64,000 nucleotides of DNA, from NCBI GenBank assembly GCA_001687465.1, contig LVLI01000148.1:1-64000 (forward strand), written 5' to 3'. Shown here piece after piece: positions 21,301 to 30,660 of the stretch. The notes under the pieces were generated by a model. It searched no databases. It was given only the letters and a program-made list of their open reading frames with translations, and had not been told where the DNA came from. Each line of letters opens with the position of its first letter. The stretch's first letter is position 1. Made by a program: the position numbers and the translations under genes. Origin of the DNA: Halocafeteria seosinensis. Lineage: Eukaryota > Sar > Bigyra > Bicosoecida.

Positions 21301-23500
21301 CTACGTCTGGTGCATGGACGGTAAACAGGAGGAGTTGCATGACATTTCCGGCCAATAAAACTGTTTTGCAGCGCTCCCTTCCTCCATACTCCGCAGGCAG
21401 ACAAACAAGTCCCTGAATATCTGAAAGGGTGCGATAATCCTGTGAAAGCGTCTCGGATTGTTCTTCGGGTTCTTCGGGTCCCTCTATGGCTGGATGCAGG
21501 TCTTTAGCGGCATCAAGGGTCAGGTCGTCGTCCAGATCATGCAAATTAATTTGGCTGATGGCACGGGAATATTGACTTACGCTCATCTTCCTCCCATCTG
21601 GATCTGATAAAAACGTTTCAACCTTCGAGGGACCACGTCGTGGAGAAGCCTTCGTCATACGAGAATAAGGGAAAACTCGTGAGTCGATTATCCCTTCGCT
21701 TTCCCGGCATCCTAACGCGTCGATGGCAAATTGTCTGTGAAGTGTTGTCTTGTGTTGGGTATACAGGCGCTCCGCTTCTCCTGCAGAAGTATGTGGGCGA
21801 AGTTTCATCATTGCACGCCCATACGAAAGGACCTCCGTATTGTCTGCAAGTGATGGAAGTTCTCTCCCGCGGAAGCCGTCATGGGTTGACGGATGTATGG
21901 TTCCGCTTCGTCCAGATCTTGACAGTGCTCGGGACGATTGTCGCTTGGAGGAGGCAGAGAGCATCTTCCTTCCACTGGATGAGGTCTTCGACACAGATGG
22001 GTTGCTCCCAGGCCTTGACTGTGTTTGCATTGTGCTAGGTTTCATAGCAGAGTTGTTTGTTGAGCTATCTTCAGAATTTGGATTCGGTGTCGGCATCTGT
22101 TTTAAGCTCGAGTGCGCAAGCATCGCAATTATTTGGAGGCAACTAGCTGAGTGATAATCCCAAACGCGAATATACCCGCCGCGATCACCTGAGACAATGT
22201 GCGGAAAAGATGTTAATGATCCTTGCATATCTGCTCCAACAAGCGCGTATCTGTGTCCGGAGAGAACTTTTGGTTTAATTTCTGAGGTAGAACGGAATCC
22301 ACCTTTCCTTGAGGATCTTGATCGGTTTGCACTGGCACCACTAGAGTCTTGTCGTTCCAAGTCTCCTATCCATGCATTTAAGGGCCATACATAGATGGTG
22401 TTTATCCTCAAAGGAGACAAATTCTTCCCTGGAAGTGGCATACCGTACGACAATACGGAGTCCAAACTTTTCGAAATACGCAATTTCTTGACCCCCATAT
22501 CATGAGCGTGTATTGTCCTCTCCTCCAAAATGCAGTTTTGACGAAGGTCGTAAACTCGCAGGCAACCGTCGTCCGATCCAGCAATGATTATCGCTGTCAG
22601 TTCATCAGGGTAGGAAGCCATAGTTCGCACTGCCCCAGAATCTTGAAGCAATCGCTTACGGATTTCAAAAGTGTTGGGGTTATAGCCGCGGATGTCTCGT
22701 CCATCCGGTCCGCAAGAAAATATCAGATCTGCAGTGGCGTTCCAGCATAGGACGTCTTGTGCAGTTTGTGTTGCCACTCTTTCAATCACCTGACCATGAG
22801 TCGCATCTATGGCATTGAGATAATAAGGGCCGGTTCGACTTTCTTGAGAAGAAGTGATGACGAGTCCATATGCCGGTATAGCTTCCATTGCCAGAACTTC
22901 ATGAGGCTGAAAAGCGGTATCATGACGACAGCTGCGACATTGAGAGAGAATCAATTTGGACCGCTGCTCTACCGTACTGAAAATTCGTAGCATTTGGGAT
23001 TGCTTCTCGATTGCTAGGATCAAGGGCACATCAGAACTAGTCTCATCCTCTGCAGGGAGAATCAACGGCTTATTTTCTGCGACGGGGCTCGTCCTTGCAA
23101 ATGCTGAAGGATCATTTCCCTTTGAGACTTCATATGTAAAATTGGAGGCAAAAAATGAGGCACCTTGGGAATTGGATTGGCTCATTTGGATCAAGTAGGA
23201 CGACCACTCATCCCAGTCGATAGTCCCGTTATCATCCACATCAATTTCCTTGCACAACTGGTACAATCGAGAGAGAAACGCAAGCTTATCTTGAACCACG
23301 TGCCGGAAGCACTCCTCCATTACTGATAAGAATTGCAGCATCGTCAGTTTGCCGCGCTTCTTCCGAAATTCTCTCTTAATGCGCTCCACTAAAGGCTGAG
23401 AAAGTACGTTAATTAGCTGCCGATCAGTTGCTCGCCATTCTCTCCGCAATCGCTCATTCTCCAATGCCTCAGCGTCGCTGAATCCCATATACTTGTACAT
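18320..23500 (-). CDS. WD40/EF-hand axonemal protein, CFAP337 (WDR49)-like
   Basis: A single uninterrupted frame of 1726 residues from the first in-frame ATG (MYKYMGFSDAEALENE). An EF-hand follows near residue 95 (IDVDDNGTIDWDEW, a full DxDxNG loop). Two or three arrays of WD40 blades follow, for example LSGHRYALVGADMQG with IRVWDYHSASCLQI, VLSVHFLQQSVSFCTVHANV with IIIWDALSGRPMRVF, and HSHSISDLKYIASNTTLASA with SRLWDSEGRL. A basic, disordered C-terminal tail ends the protein. EF-hand followed by WD repeats of this size is the layout of WDR49/CFAP337 and related ciliary proteins, so a structural role in the axoneme is inferred. The lack of introns over 5.2 kb is striking beside intron-rich neighbours. 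The 3' end overlaps a decayed + strand coding stretch. Confidence 0.82.
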   Translation of the reverse strand: MYKYMGFSDAEALENERLRREWRATDRQLINVLSQPLVERIKREFRKKRGKLTMLQFLSVMEECFRHVVQDKLAFLSRLYQLCKEIDVDDNGTIDWDEWSSYLIQMSQSNSQGASFFASNFTYEVSKGNDPSAFARTSPVAENKPLILPAEDETSSDVPLILAIEKQSQMLRIFSTVEQRSKLILSQCRSCRHDTAFQPHEVLAMEAIPAYGLVITSSQESRTGPYYLNAIDATHGQVIERVATQTAQDVLCWNATADLIFSCGPDGRDIRGYNPNTFEIRKRLLQDSGAVRTMASYPDELTAIIIAGSDDGCLRVYDLRQNCILEERTIHAHDMGVKKLRISKSLDSVLSYGMPLPGKNLSPLRINTIYVWPLNAWIGDLERQDSSGASANRSRSSRKGGFRSTSEIKPKVLSGHRYALVGADMQGSLTSFPHIVSGDRGGYIRVWDYHSASCLQIIAMLAHSSLKQMPTPNPNSEDSSTNNSAMKPSTMQTQSRPGSNPSVSKTSSSGRKMLSASSKRQSSRALSRSGRSGTIHPSTHDGFRGRELPSLADNTEVLSYGRAMMKLRPHTSAGEAERLYTQHKTTLHRQFAIDALGCRESEGIIDSRVFPYSRMTKASPRRGPSKVETFLSDPDGRKMSVSQYSRAISQINLHDLDDDLTLDAAKDLHPAIEGPEEPEEQSETLSQDYRTLSDIQGLVCLPAEYGGRERCKTVLLAGNVMQLLLFTVHAPDVGPVLSVHFLQQSVSFCTVHANVIIIWDALSGRPMRVFPSEGLLGDREFVAAHPDDNGRRLIITDNANTLHLINCSSGARIKSSKIFREDSIQSVWYIGYLNETAITSSTSEVVVVRDAEEEDSEDRFIFRRIFGLPSIPSIRKYIEKLLEEKSYATGNFEATRILESTLKRLLHWIRGKGSSRGRRRRSAEEAAVYSLFAGSTERPITTTVSVSEHLNLLAMAIRIPAAAAGASIFIWDYGSGTPVGICFPPHSGTPMEEIIALQFLDPYPLLVSLDISGTMSIWAVPPSKAKFTLRGQWELPTSALPTAMTVEQQQFDAQSGEWNGFRVHPMQHGTIGLPRMVRDALFHQGFVIWVGDESGGVHRFIISLGALAVALLPDIKERGELIGEKSSVARVISTAMDTSFEEAKMRFGSRELSHKTSLKSRLQQSRISPARVIAVANLSITQEQFFLDYPTVAETVPSCAEAAYGIVWEGSYRAHSHSISDLKYIASNTTLASASQDGISRLWDSEGRLLGALTAVPQHIPPLSRWRSASHDLEEEADVIIAAGHSVGATSEVVESLEKKTQGLPWVAGLQREVETPWEYVDASSKCYGVGTGSGMADDYSSMRHVVVHRMYPTFVLKPFLRLLEKLKKYMRDSDDIGNNVFLTSVDVQEETKTEEASSQQIQELVDKSSVGLTVLESLTGAADDYPSVYELLEKENSVAFSITQPELSSMNQKESRRKGFSTDVATILTLVDPGSQLHYAGTAPDCGPVYWHWRPNLLKLAEKRRHEAKQVFGSLRILKGAKHSSIGTESSKNDEGAGSESDSDAMNDDEEGKHPRKVSDRLDRTIDVIRERQHMLHSCKESSSAKRITPAPHRPGDAKQALSKFLTDQEDDPRKFSVFDYVQPLPLNESKTFHRPPVPDFGSRTLNDVMRTALKSPTRKPSGGSNLQRMMGQYSNMVAEASRSRTGILQRLEGGPSSVRRGQRPVTTGSSQRRSIASSLAGIYQ

Positions 23501-23618
23501 CTTATTACTTTCGTGGAGTCCTGTACGGGGCACGATACGCAATAGAATAGCGATGGCATCCAAATGACGTTGACTCCGCGTCTCCCTTCTCCAATTCACG
23601 ACTCTATTTCATTTCCGA

Positions 23619-24088
23619 ATGGCACTAGTGTACTACCAGGCTAATCCCTTCCGCGTCGTCCGAGTAAATACTGGAGATGCACCATGGATTGACAACATTG
23701 TCTACCGTCGAGGCGTTAATCACGCGGAAGATTCCTCAGACCATGCCGCTTGTGAAGTTCACGGACGCGATAATCTTTTCGTTACGTGTATCTGAAACAT
23801 TTGATTGGCGGCTATTTTGCACAGATGTTGAAGTGGTGCTTTTTCCTTTTGGCTCCCGCCGTGCCGATACACGAAGAATATTGGGAGGTTTGAGACAAGA
23901 CTGTTTCCAAACCGAAAGAGCATTAGCACTTTCCCGCCGACAAAGCAGGAAAGGTATGTGCGAAAAGAAAGCCTGCTTCTGTAGCGTTTCGTGTTCTTGT
24001 CGGGTGGCATAGGGGTTTGGATACCCTTTGAAAACTGCAAAAAGGGTCAGGCGCATCCCCCAGGGAGACGACAGGGGACGTAGTTTGA
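23619..24088 (+). CDS. Possible small protein, three exons
   Basis: An ATG at 23619 opens MALVYYQANPFRVVRVNTGD and DAPWIDNIVYRRGVNHAEDS, a strongly protein-like stretch of 58 codons. A GT donor at 23788 and CAG acceptor ending at 23824 (37 bases, short for this genome) join it in frame to VEVVLFPFGSRRADTRRILG. A second intron, 23954-24050, leads to a short last exon ending at 24088. The product would be 111 residues. No family is recognised. The start lies only 118 bases from the start codon of the divergent CFAP337-like gene, so the two could share a promoter. The first intron length is the main weakness; unspliced, the frame stops at 23795. Confidence 0.42.
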
Positions 24089-24453
24089 TAATGGCTGAGG
24101 GTTCCCGTAGGTCACTTCTGAGGGGGAATTGTGGGGGAAGGATCGACCCTCAGTGTTTTTGTTGTTTCAGGAATGTTGAAGGGTGATGGTGTTTGGTTTT
24201 CCATTCATTGAGTGACGTGAATGAAGTCCTTCTGCACACAAAAAGGGAGCCGTAGACAGGTGGTGTAGCGGGTCGTTGTCAATGCTGGTAGCATGACCTT
24301 TGCGAAAAGGATAAATGGAAGCACTTCATCTAGTAGATCATTGACCCTGCAATACCCTTGTATTAAAGCTTCTTGATTTGATTTATTTGTATTGTATTCA
24401 CGCAACATTTTTGTATTTATGCCTCTTTGCATTGTTGACGCTATTGGATTCAG
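24089..24453. other. Intergenic, upstream of eL41
   Basis: No gene recognised. It should hold the promoter and 5' untranslated region of the eL41 gene. Confidence 0.4.
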
Positions 24454-24600
24454 ATGAGAGATAAGTGGAAGTAAGTTGTCCTCGCTTGAGCAAGCACTGA
24501 CACGACTGTCCTTCACCAATGCCTGCTTGATTATTGCAGAAAGAAGCGCCAGCGTAGATTAAAACGCAAGCGCAGGAAAATGCGTCAGCGAGCCAAGTAA
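24454..24600 (+). CDS. RPL41: Large-subunit ribosomal protein eL41
   Basis: Two exons, 24454-24470 and 24540-24600, separated by a 69-base GTAAG..GCAG intron, give 25 residues. The protein starts MRDKWKKKRQRRL and continues with the hallmark KRKRRKMRQRAK before the TAA stop. eL41 is 25 residues in nearly all eukaryotes and is almost entirely Arg and Lys; here Asp replaces the usual Ala at position 3. It forms a small helix bridging the two ribosomal subunits. The gene is too short for standard ORF calling. It lies between the CFAP337-like and CCDC148-like genes. Confidence 0.95.
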
Positions 24601-25017
24601 AGGGGCTCCGCAGCGGGTGTGACAAACGATGTATTGTGACTGATGGTTCGATCGCCGCCAACACCGGAGACTGGTGAAGTTGGCCTCAACATGGTTACCA
24701 GACTAAGTTTTCAATAGAGTGACTTTTCTTTCTAAAGGTTGGAAATTGTCTTAAGAGGTTGGAATAGTAACGGAACGGAGTTGCTGGTCAAAGCCGCATC
24801 GAGCCGCTGAGACTCAGTATGTAGTTTGTCAACAGCCGCGGAATAAAATGAACGACCAATATTCTTACAGAACCCACCAATCCACTGATATGTTTTGGTG
24901 ATGCCTGGCTGCGTGCCTATATAGTTAACCTATGTAGTTGCGCGATGGTAGAAATCCACGTTCAACTCTGCCAGAAGGAAGTACGTGGCGAATGCTCATG
25001 TATCTCAGGTTCTAGTA
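24601..25017. other. Intergenic between eL41 and CCDC148-like gene
   Basis: This is the 3' flank shared by two convergent genes. I see no gene, RNA or repeat in it. Confidence 0.4.
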
Positions 25018-27757
25018 TTACGCGCTTTGCCTCCACTCATGTTGTGCCTGTAAAGCTTTCGGAATAGGACGAGCAAACTTATTCATCACCTCCTGCGCGT
25101 AGGAACTATTTCCGAGTCCAGCGGATTGCAGTGCGGAACTAATCTGCGTGAGTTACTCATAGTTATAGAAGCAGACCACGTTATGGCATTAGCTCTCGTA
25201 CCTTCGAGCGAATATCTGACATTATCGTTCTATCTTCGAATCCACTCTTGTGGAACACACCACGCTCACGCAGCCTGTAAGCTGCTAACGCTTTGTCCAT
25301 TTCTCCCTTCCTGGCCCCAGCAACGGTTTTGCTCTCTGCAAAGGAGTCAAAGGTTGATTTCCCAACTACTGATCTATCCGGAATTGTATCCCCTTCGCTT
25401 GAAGAAGGTTCTCGAGCCTCCAACGCTTTCTCATTCAACCGAGACTCATTCGCTTTATCTTTTTCATGCTGTCGCTGGATATATATTGCGTGGGCAATAC
25501 CCAGTTCTGATGACATAAATGAGTTCGTAGTGTGACTTTGGACACGGTCACTATCAGTCTGCAGGTTTTTCCCAAAAGTTTAATTGTACCAGTTCATGCT
25601 ACCAAATAGTATGACAAACCTGAATGTCCTGTAATTTATCATAATAAGGTACTTCTTTCGCCAACTCTTCCAGGCGACGCTTCTGTTCAAGAGTCATTTG
25701 ACGTTGTTCTTCTTGCTCTACCTTCTTCGTTTCCCACTTCTTCTGCAACGACGAGGAGACAATACGGACGTTTTGAAAGAGAAGAATAACGTACGAAGTT
25801 GACTAACCTGTAACTCCTCATAACGAGCTCTGATTCGAGGCTTATTCTGCTCAATTTGCTCACGTAGTTTTTCTTGTTCCCTTTGCTTTTCTTCTTCCTT
25901 TTCTTCTTGTATTCTAGCTTCCCTTTCAGCCTCTTGCTCTCTATACTGCTGAACTTCTCGTCTTAGCTTCTCTGCATGATTGTCAGCTTTTCTCTGCTGT
26001 TCAAGACGCTCGTTTTCAATTTCCACTTGTGATGACACATCGCTTTGAAGTTTATGCAGTCGCTCTTGTATCTGGACGAAATCGGCGACCATAACAAGTC
26101 ATGAGTTTTTACTAGGGAATAAGACAAACTAACTTTCTGTTGACGGAGCTTTCGTAAGCGTCTATGCCGCCTATGGGCTTCTCTCATTCGTTCATAAGCT
26201 TCGCTCTCCCGCCGATTCACATCTTCTTCGTATCTTTGGGCTTCTTCGAACGATGCCTTCGCCTCTTTCAAGATTTCATCTCGCTCTCTCATCCATTGCT
26301 GCGTTATTTGAGTATAAGCGAATAAGTCATAGTAGGCAAATCAGGTTCAGTCACGCACCTTTTTTTGATCATCAACGTCTCTTCGTCTTGAACGAACTGC
26401 TTCGAATTCGGTGTCATACTTGTCAACCTGATCAGCAGGCCTTCCAGTCTGTTCTGCCACTGCTTTTATCATCTTCTTTCGAGAAAGTGCTAGTCCGCCT
26501 TGCAGCGACATCCCAGAGTGGACTCTCGACTGTTGAGAAGAATCGCATGCTTGTTTCCATTTTAAGAATATTGAATGGAAGTCATTCCATCCGCTTGTGT
26601 CCTGTTGCGCACTGATGTGTTGCATTGACGAATTTATTGAATCAATATCTGCTTCCAGTTGCGACATTCTGTCACGGTAATAGTCTCTCTTTTCCTTCAA
26701 CTTCTCTAGAGCTGTGTTATAGGACGTGATAGGTCATACTATCATCATTGTGACAGTGTAAATTAAAACTTACTCTCGTTAAGGACACTGATATCCGGGC
26801 ACTCATCAGCGCCCACAGAACGAAGAAGCTCGTGAAGCTGTTGGTCGCTCTCGAGATGGCTCCGGTGTCGCCGCTCTCTGGCAGATGATGTAGCTGACAA
26901 GGAAAAGAAGGTCTTTCGGTGATGTGACAGGCTATTGACGGCGGCATCTTTATCCTGCCGCAAGCCATCTGATACATTGGTTATCTCTTCGCGAATTTGA
27001 CTAAGAATGTTGTCAACAACCTCTCTGAGAACATCAAGTCGTTCTTCAGAAGAGTCATTTCCACCTTTCACCTTGTTTACTAATTCCCTCGCCTGTTCCA
27101 ATTGCTCTTGGAAGATTTGCGCCCATTCGTTCCTGCTTTCTTTACTGTGTTGCATCCAATTTAATAGTTCATGTACGGAGCCAGCTGCATTGATATCTTC
27201 TCCGGACTTCTCCAAGTATTGCGAAGACTGCTGGGTTTCTCCATGGTTGGAATGCTGGTCCGCCAAATGCGGGTCGTAAGCTGAAGATTTAGTCGAACCC
27301 AACAAATCGCCTGACATTATAGGGTTGCACATCCAACCTTCCAAGAGTTTGGACAACTCTTTCTCGACTTTTTTCTGTTGCTCATCCAAGTTACGTTGCT
27401 CTTCGACCCAGGACACCTGAAGCCGTAATGATTCACATCTAACCGTTACATTTTTCCAACTGGACGGGTGTGCTACGTACTTTTTGGGAAGATTGCTCTG
27501 TCTGCTTCTTTGCTCGGCCCGCTGAAGCCTTCAGTTTGCGAAATGTCTGTTCAGGGAGAGCATAAGACCCTGTGTAATCCTTCTTCAGCCTCAATCCTTC
27601 GTTTTCTTCTGTTAGAACATACCTTGAGCCCAGCTTGTCCACCATTGGATTCCATGGCTGTTGCCATCTGAAATTGTTGGTTCAAGGACAAGCCCGGTTT
27701 GAATTTCCCACGTGTATCAATTCGATTAGTCATTTTTCTCGAGTTTTTGGAGCTCAT
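25018..27757 (-). CDS. Coiled-coil protein, CCDC148-like
   Basis: Nine exons, about 750 residues: 27757-~27623, 27569-27481, 27416-26774, 26711-26359, 26298-26134, 26071-25808, 25742-25620, 25558-25202, 25143-25018. The 3' boundary of exon 1 is ambiguous by phase. The protein is largely coiled coil. A central part with WNDFHSIFLKWKQAC and GGLALSRKKMIKAV matches in layout the W..I......RR.LYLDML region of vertebrate CCDC148. The long Glu/Arg/Gln helix (EEKEEEKQREQEKLREQIEQ) is followed by KKWETKKVEQEE. The C-terminus carries RTIMSDIRSK then ISSALQSAGLGNSSYAQEVM, very like the CCDC148 end (SDPR..., ALREAGL...YAKEIL). CCDC148 occurs mainly in ciliated organisms; its function is not established. 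The start codon is an ATG at 27757, with a second at 27733. Confidence 0.75.
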
Positions 27758-28439
27758 TTCCTTGTGCCGAAAAAATAAAATTGCAAGTGCCCAAGCTCAC
27801 GGGCGAGGCAGTTTCAATCACCTTCAAAACTTTGAAAACAAGTCCTACATAATATGTTTTGGACCGCTTATGAATTACAGCATCTGAGAAGACAAACGGC
27901 TGTGCTGCTGCCTGGATATGTCTATCTAGCCGAATATGCTGGCGGATGTCACTTCTCCACGCATATCTGCATAATTCATCAACACAAATCTTGCCACGTT
28001 TCAATCCAAATTGGATGGAATACCTTCTATATTGCCGACTGAACCTGGGTCGTGCGAACTATCTACTAAACTTCAACGTGTGGTACTTTGTGGGCCCCAA
28101 TAATGTGGCATCTATCATAGACCGTCTATGTTTCACTCAATGACAATTTCGGCAGCGTTAACCAACGGCGCTTGTATTCTTAAGAGTAGGATTAGTGCTT
28201 TATTCGTGTATTGCCTTGTTTGTGTGGTGGGTGGCTTGCTCTCTCAGACGGAGTTCACAGGGGACGGTGCTCAAACATACTATACAGAGCTTCCCCAGCT
28301 ACCCGATCTTCACTATGTGTAACTAATCTTGATCATGAGCATAGCCTAGTTTGTGATGCAGATGAGTGCGTGCTGAACAGCCTGAACGATCGGGAACATC
28401 TCCGTAGTGGATGTTCTGTGAGCGCGTGCTCCATAACAA
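27758..28439. other. Intergenic, nothing recognised
   Basis: Lies between the start of the CCDC148-like gene and the stop of the BolA-like gene. Short frames on the + strand have no resemblance to known families. No RNA gene or repeat seen. Confidence 0.4.
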
Positions 28440-28796
28440 CTATAACGTGTGTTTCTTCTTCTCATACTGCTCGGGAGTCCACGTCTTCATAGTGAGAGCG
28501 TGTATGCTTGGCATCAGGGCAGATAAGGCATCGTTCACCTGTCTTTGGCGGTCAATAAGCGATATTCCTTCGAACTTGTCGGAAACCACTACAAGATTTA
28601 GCTTGCTGCCACATCCATCCGAGAGGTCCTCAACATCCAAATAAGACGGATTAAAGCTTCTGCATGGTCAATTACATGTGAATTGCCATCCGTTCGGTCC
28701 TGTTTCCAAGCGTGTAGGAAAGTGCGGGGATTGTGATACTTACTCATTCAGGATGCGTTTGACCTCGGCGAGAATCGCTGCGCCGTCAGAGGCCAT
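28440..28796 (-). CDS. BolA-like protein (BOLA2 type)
   Basis: Two exons, 28796-28744 and 28659-28440, joined by an 84-base GTAAG..GCAG intron, give 90 residues, the usual BolA size. The helix-turn part AAILAEVKRILNE is followed by NPSYLDVEDLSDGCGSKLNL. The conserved core is VVVSDKFEGISLIDRQRQVN, then ALMPSIHALTMKTWTPEQY; the HALT/HAF..KT.TP motif with its invariant His is present. BolA proteins pair with monothiol glutaredoxins to handle [2Fe-2S] clusters. Here a Cys at the DGCG position and lack of a targeting presequence resemble cytosolic BOLA2. The first exon ends in the middle of a Glu codon, so the protein is not seen complete in any one frame. Confidence 0.93.
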
Positions 28797-28809
28797 TCTA
28801 AACTAGATC

Positions 28810-29100
28810 CGCTTCGATGCAATTGAAAAAACAAGAGCTGCAGAATACTATGACAACGGTATCATCTCCCTTCAAACTATCGACAACATTGAGGAAAACT
28901 CGTTTGTGAAGGTGCCGTACAACTACCAACTGCTACTAGTTGATCCATGCGATTCGAGGAAACATATCCATTGACAAGCGAATACACTACCAGCCCGTAC
29001 AACATGCATGGTAAAACAACCTCGGCTCATAATATTGTTTTTTGGAAACTATGGAAACTTGGGCCGTCTTGTTTATAGATGCATTTCATCGAGACAATAA
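28810..29100 (+). pseudogene. Decayed coding fragment without start
   Basis: One + strand frame reads through 97 codons with a single TGA at 28972. It has protein-like content before the stop (TRAAEYYDNGIISLQTIDNI, VPYNYQLLLVDPCDS) and after it (QPRLIILFFGNYGNLGRLVY). There is no ATG at the beginning and no splice site nearby that would repair it. It begins just upstream of the BolA start, on the opposite strand. I recognise no family. It may be a gene remnant; chance is the alternative. Confidence 0.25.
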
Positions 29101-29403
29101 CTTCCAATAGCTATCCTACTCAGAAGGTATGCAACTCTCTCGGAAGTGGTTGCGAGTCGCTAGTCCCGAAATCCTACTTGAGCCGGAGCACCGAAAGTCC
29201 ATCAACATTCACCGAAACTGAGGGAACCAAGCGGACTGAGAATTACGAATTATGCGCCCTCAGTTCGTTATATATCCAATTTCAACGACAGCTCTTTCCA
29301 GCTTGATTGGATGTTTTCATGTTCACACAACGATAGTCGATTTTGTAGTGGCATGACAGTGCACAAGAGAGATGTCGGACTTGCCCAGAGGCAAATGGAA
29401 TCC
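29101..29403. other. Intergenic, nothing recognised
   Basis: Short gap before the stop codon of the EXOSC5 gene. No RNA gene or repeat seen. Confidence 0.35.
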
Positions 29404-30466
29404 TTATCCTTCCTTCTCAGCTTGTGAGCTCAAGGTAGTGACTTGAGTGCCATCCCTCTGTGGCCTGGCATCTCTTTTGCCGCGACGTGTTATAGCGAGG
29501 TCCATGTAAGATGCAACCATCTCGGTGGCCTTTTTGCAGGCTCGATTCAAGGACATTACTTGTGTTGAGCTTCCACGACCTGGGTAAAACATTGCAATTA
29601 AATTGTTGTGCAAGGAGAAAGCTATGCAGCATGTTCCCTGTTGGGAAATTATCCTTACCTGTGAACTTGGAGGCGATAATCTCGCTAGAGTTTGTGCCTG
29701 AACAGCATACAAACGCTTCTCCGTGGGCTTCCTGGCGATGACGCATCAGGAACACATGAAAGAATATGAAGATTGGTATTAATGCGCGTTTGCAAGTCCA
29801 ATGGGAACACACCTGCGATTCTGACTCCAGAGGGTCTAATAGCATCGTGTCTTCCGAGCTCAACGCGGCACAAGAAGCAACAAAGATGTTCTTCATCGGA
29901 ATCGAGGAGTCCAAGAGAGCCAAACAGAGACAGTTGACCAGAACACTGTCTAATGAACCGGCATCGTGCAATACCTGTACTGTCACCGTAATTGCAGACC
30001 GAGGAAAGAGTTCCAGCTTCACTACGTTTGATATGATCTGCTGGAGCAATTCTTCCTGTGTTTTTTCCGCGGGCCCAGATCCTCTGTTGGCCTCGGCTGT
30101 ACACATAGCAAAGACAGTACAAATCCAGTTCAAACAATGCTGACTTGCCCCTACCTCTCTGTGCATGAACACAATACGTACTCGGAGGCTTTACAATGAC
30201 TTCCACGCCAGCTCGTTCAGGGTGTTCCAGTCTCGGGTTCGTGCAAGTTTTCGGTCCATATATTGCAATCATTACCGTATTATCCCCTGCACCAGTCAGA
30301 AATAGTATTCACTTTCGTAAATCAACCAGAAATCATGTACAATGGACATACCAGCCGAAAGTCTGGCTGACCCATCAGCTCGAGAGAGCACCGATTGTTC
30401 GCTTAAGAACGGTCTCAGTTGATCATGACCCCTGCCATCGTTTCGAAGGGGGCTCTGTTGTCCCAT
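29404..30466 (-). CDS. EXOSC5: Exosome subunit RRP46/EXOSC5 (RNase PH-like)
   Basis: Five exons (30466-30352, 30286-30182, 30096-29813, 29731-29659, 29579-29404) give 250 residues. The spliced protein shows the RNase PH fold signatures: RPFLSEQSVLSRADGSARLS, GDNTVMIAIYGP, a linker, then LELFPRSAITVTVQVLHDAG and SLDSVLVNCLCLALLDSSIP with TMLLDPLESE. These match EXOSC5 (LHPRTSITVVLQVVSDAGS...ALVDAGVPM) and place it among RRP46-like ring subunits. The exosome degrades and trims RNA 3' to 5' in nucleus and cytoplasm. Eukaryotic ring subunits are catalytically dead; an Asp in the second half (LLDPLE) is retained but this alone does not predict activity. The divergent SCCPDH-like gene starts 195 bases away. 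Confidence 0.93.
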
Positions 30467-30660
30467 TGTACGTGTATTTGTGTGTGGGCGTGTCTTTGGT
30501 ACAATAATGACAACACGAATGATTACCATCCAAGTACGGTAGATTTTGTGAAGTTGGGTCTCTTTGCCGTCCATTGACTCTTCATTTACGAGGATGTTTT
30601 GGTATTGGTTCACCCACGTTTGGTGTGTGAGTGAGAAAGAGACACAAGAAGGCCGAAAGC
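30467..30660. promoter_or_regulatory. Divergent promoter of EXOSC5 and SCCPDH-like gene
   Basis: The start codons of EXOSC5 (minus) and the saccharopine-dehydrogenase-like gene (plus) are separated by 194 bases. A shared bidirectional promoter is inferred. A GT-rich stretch (about 30470-30490) is the only obvious compositional feature. Confidence 0.5.
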
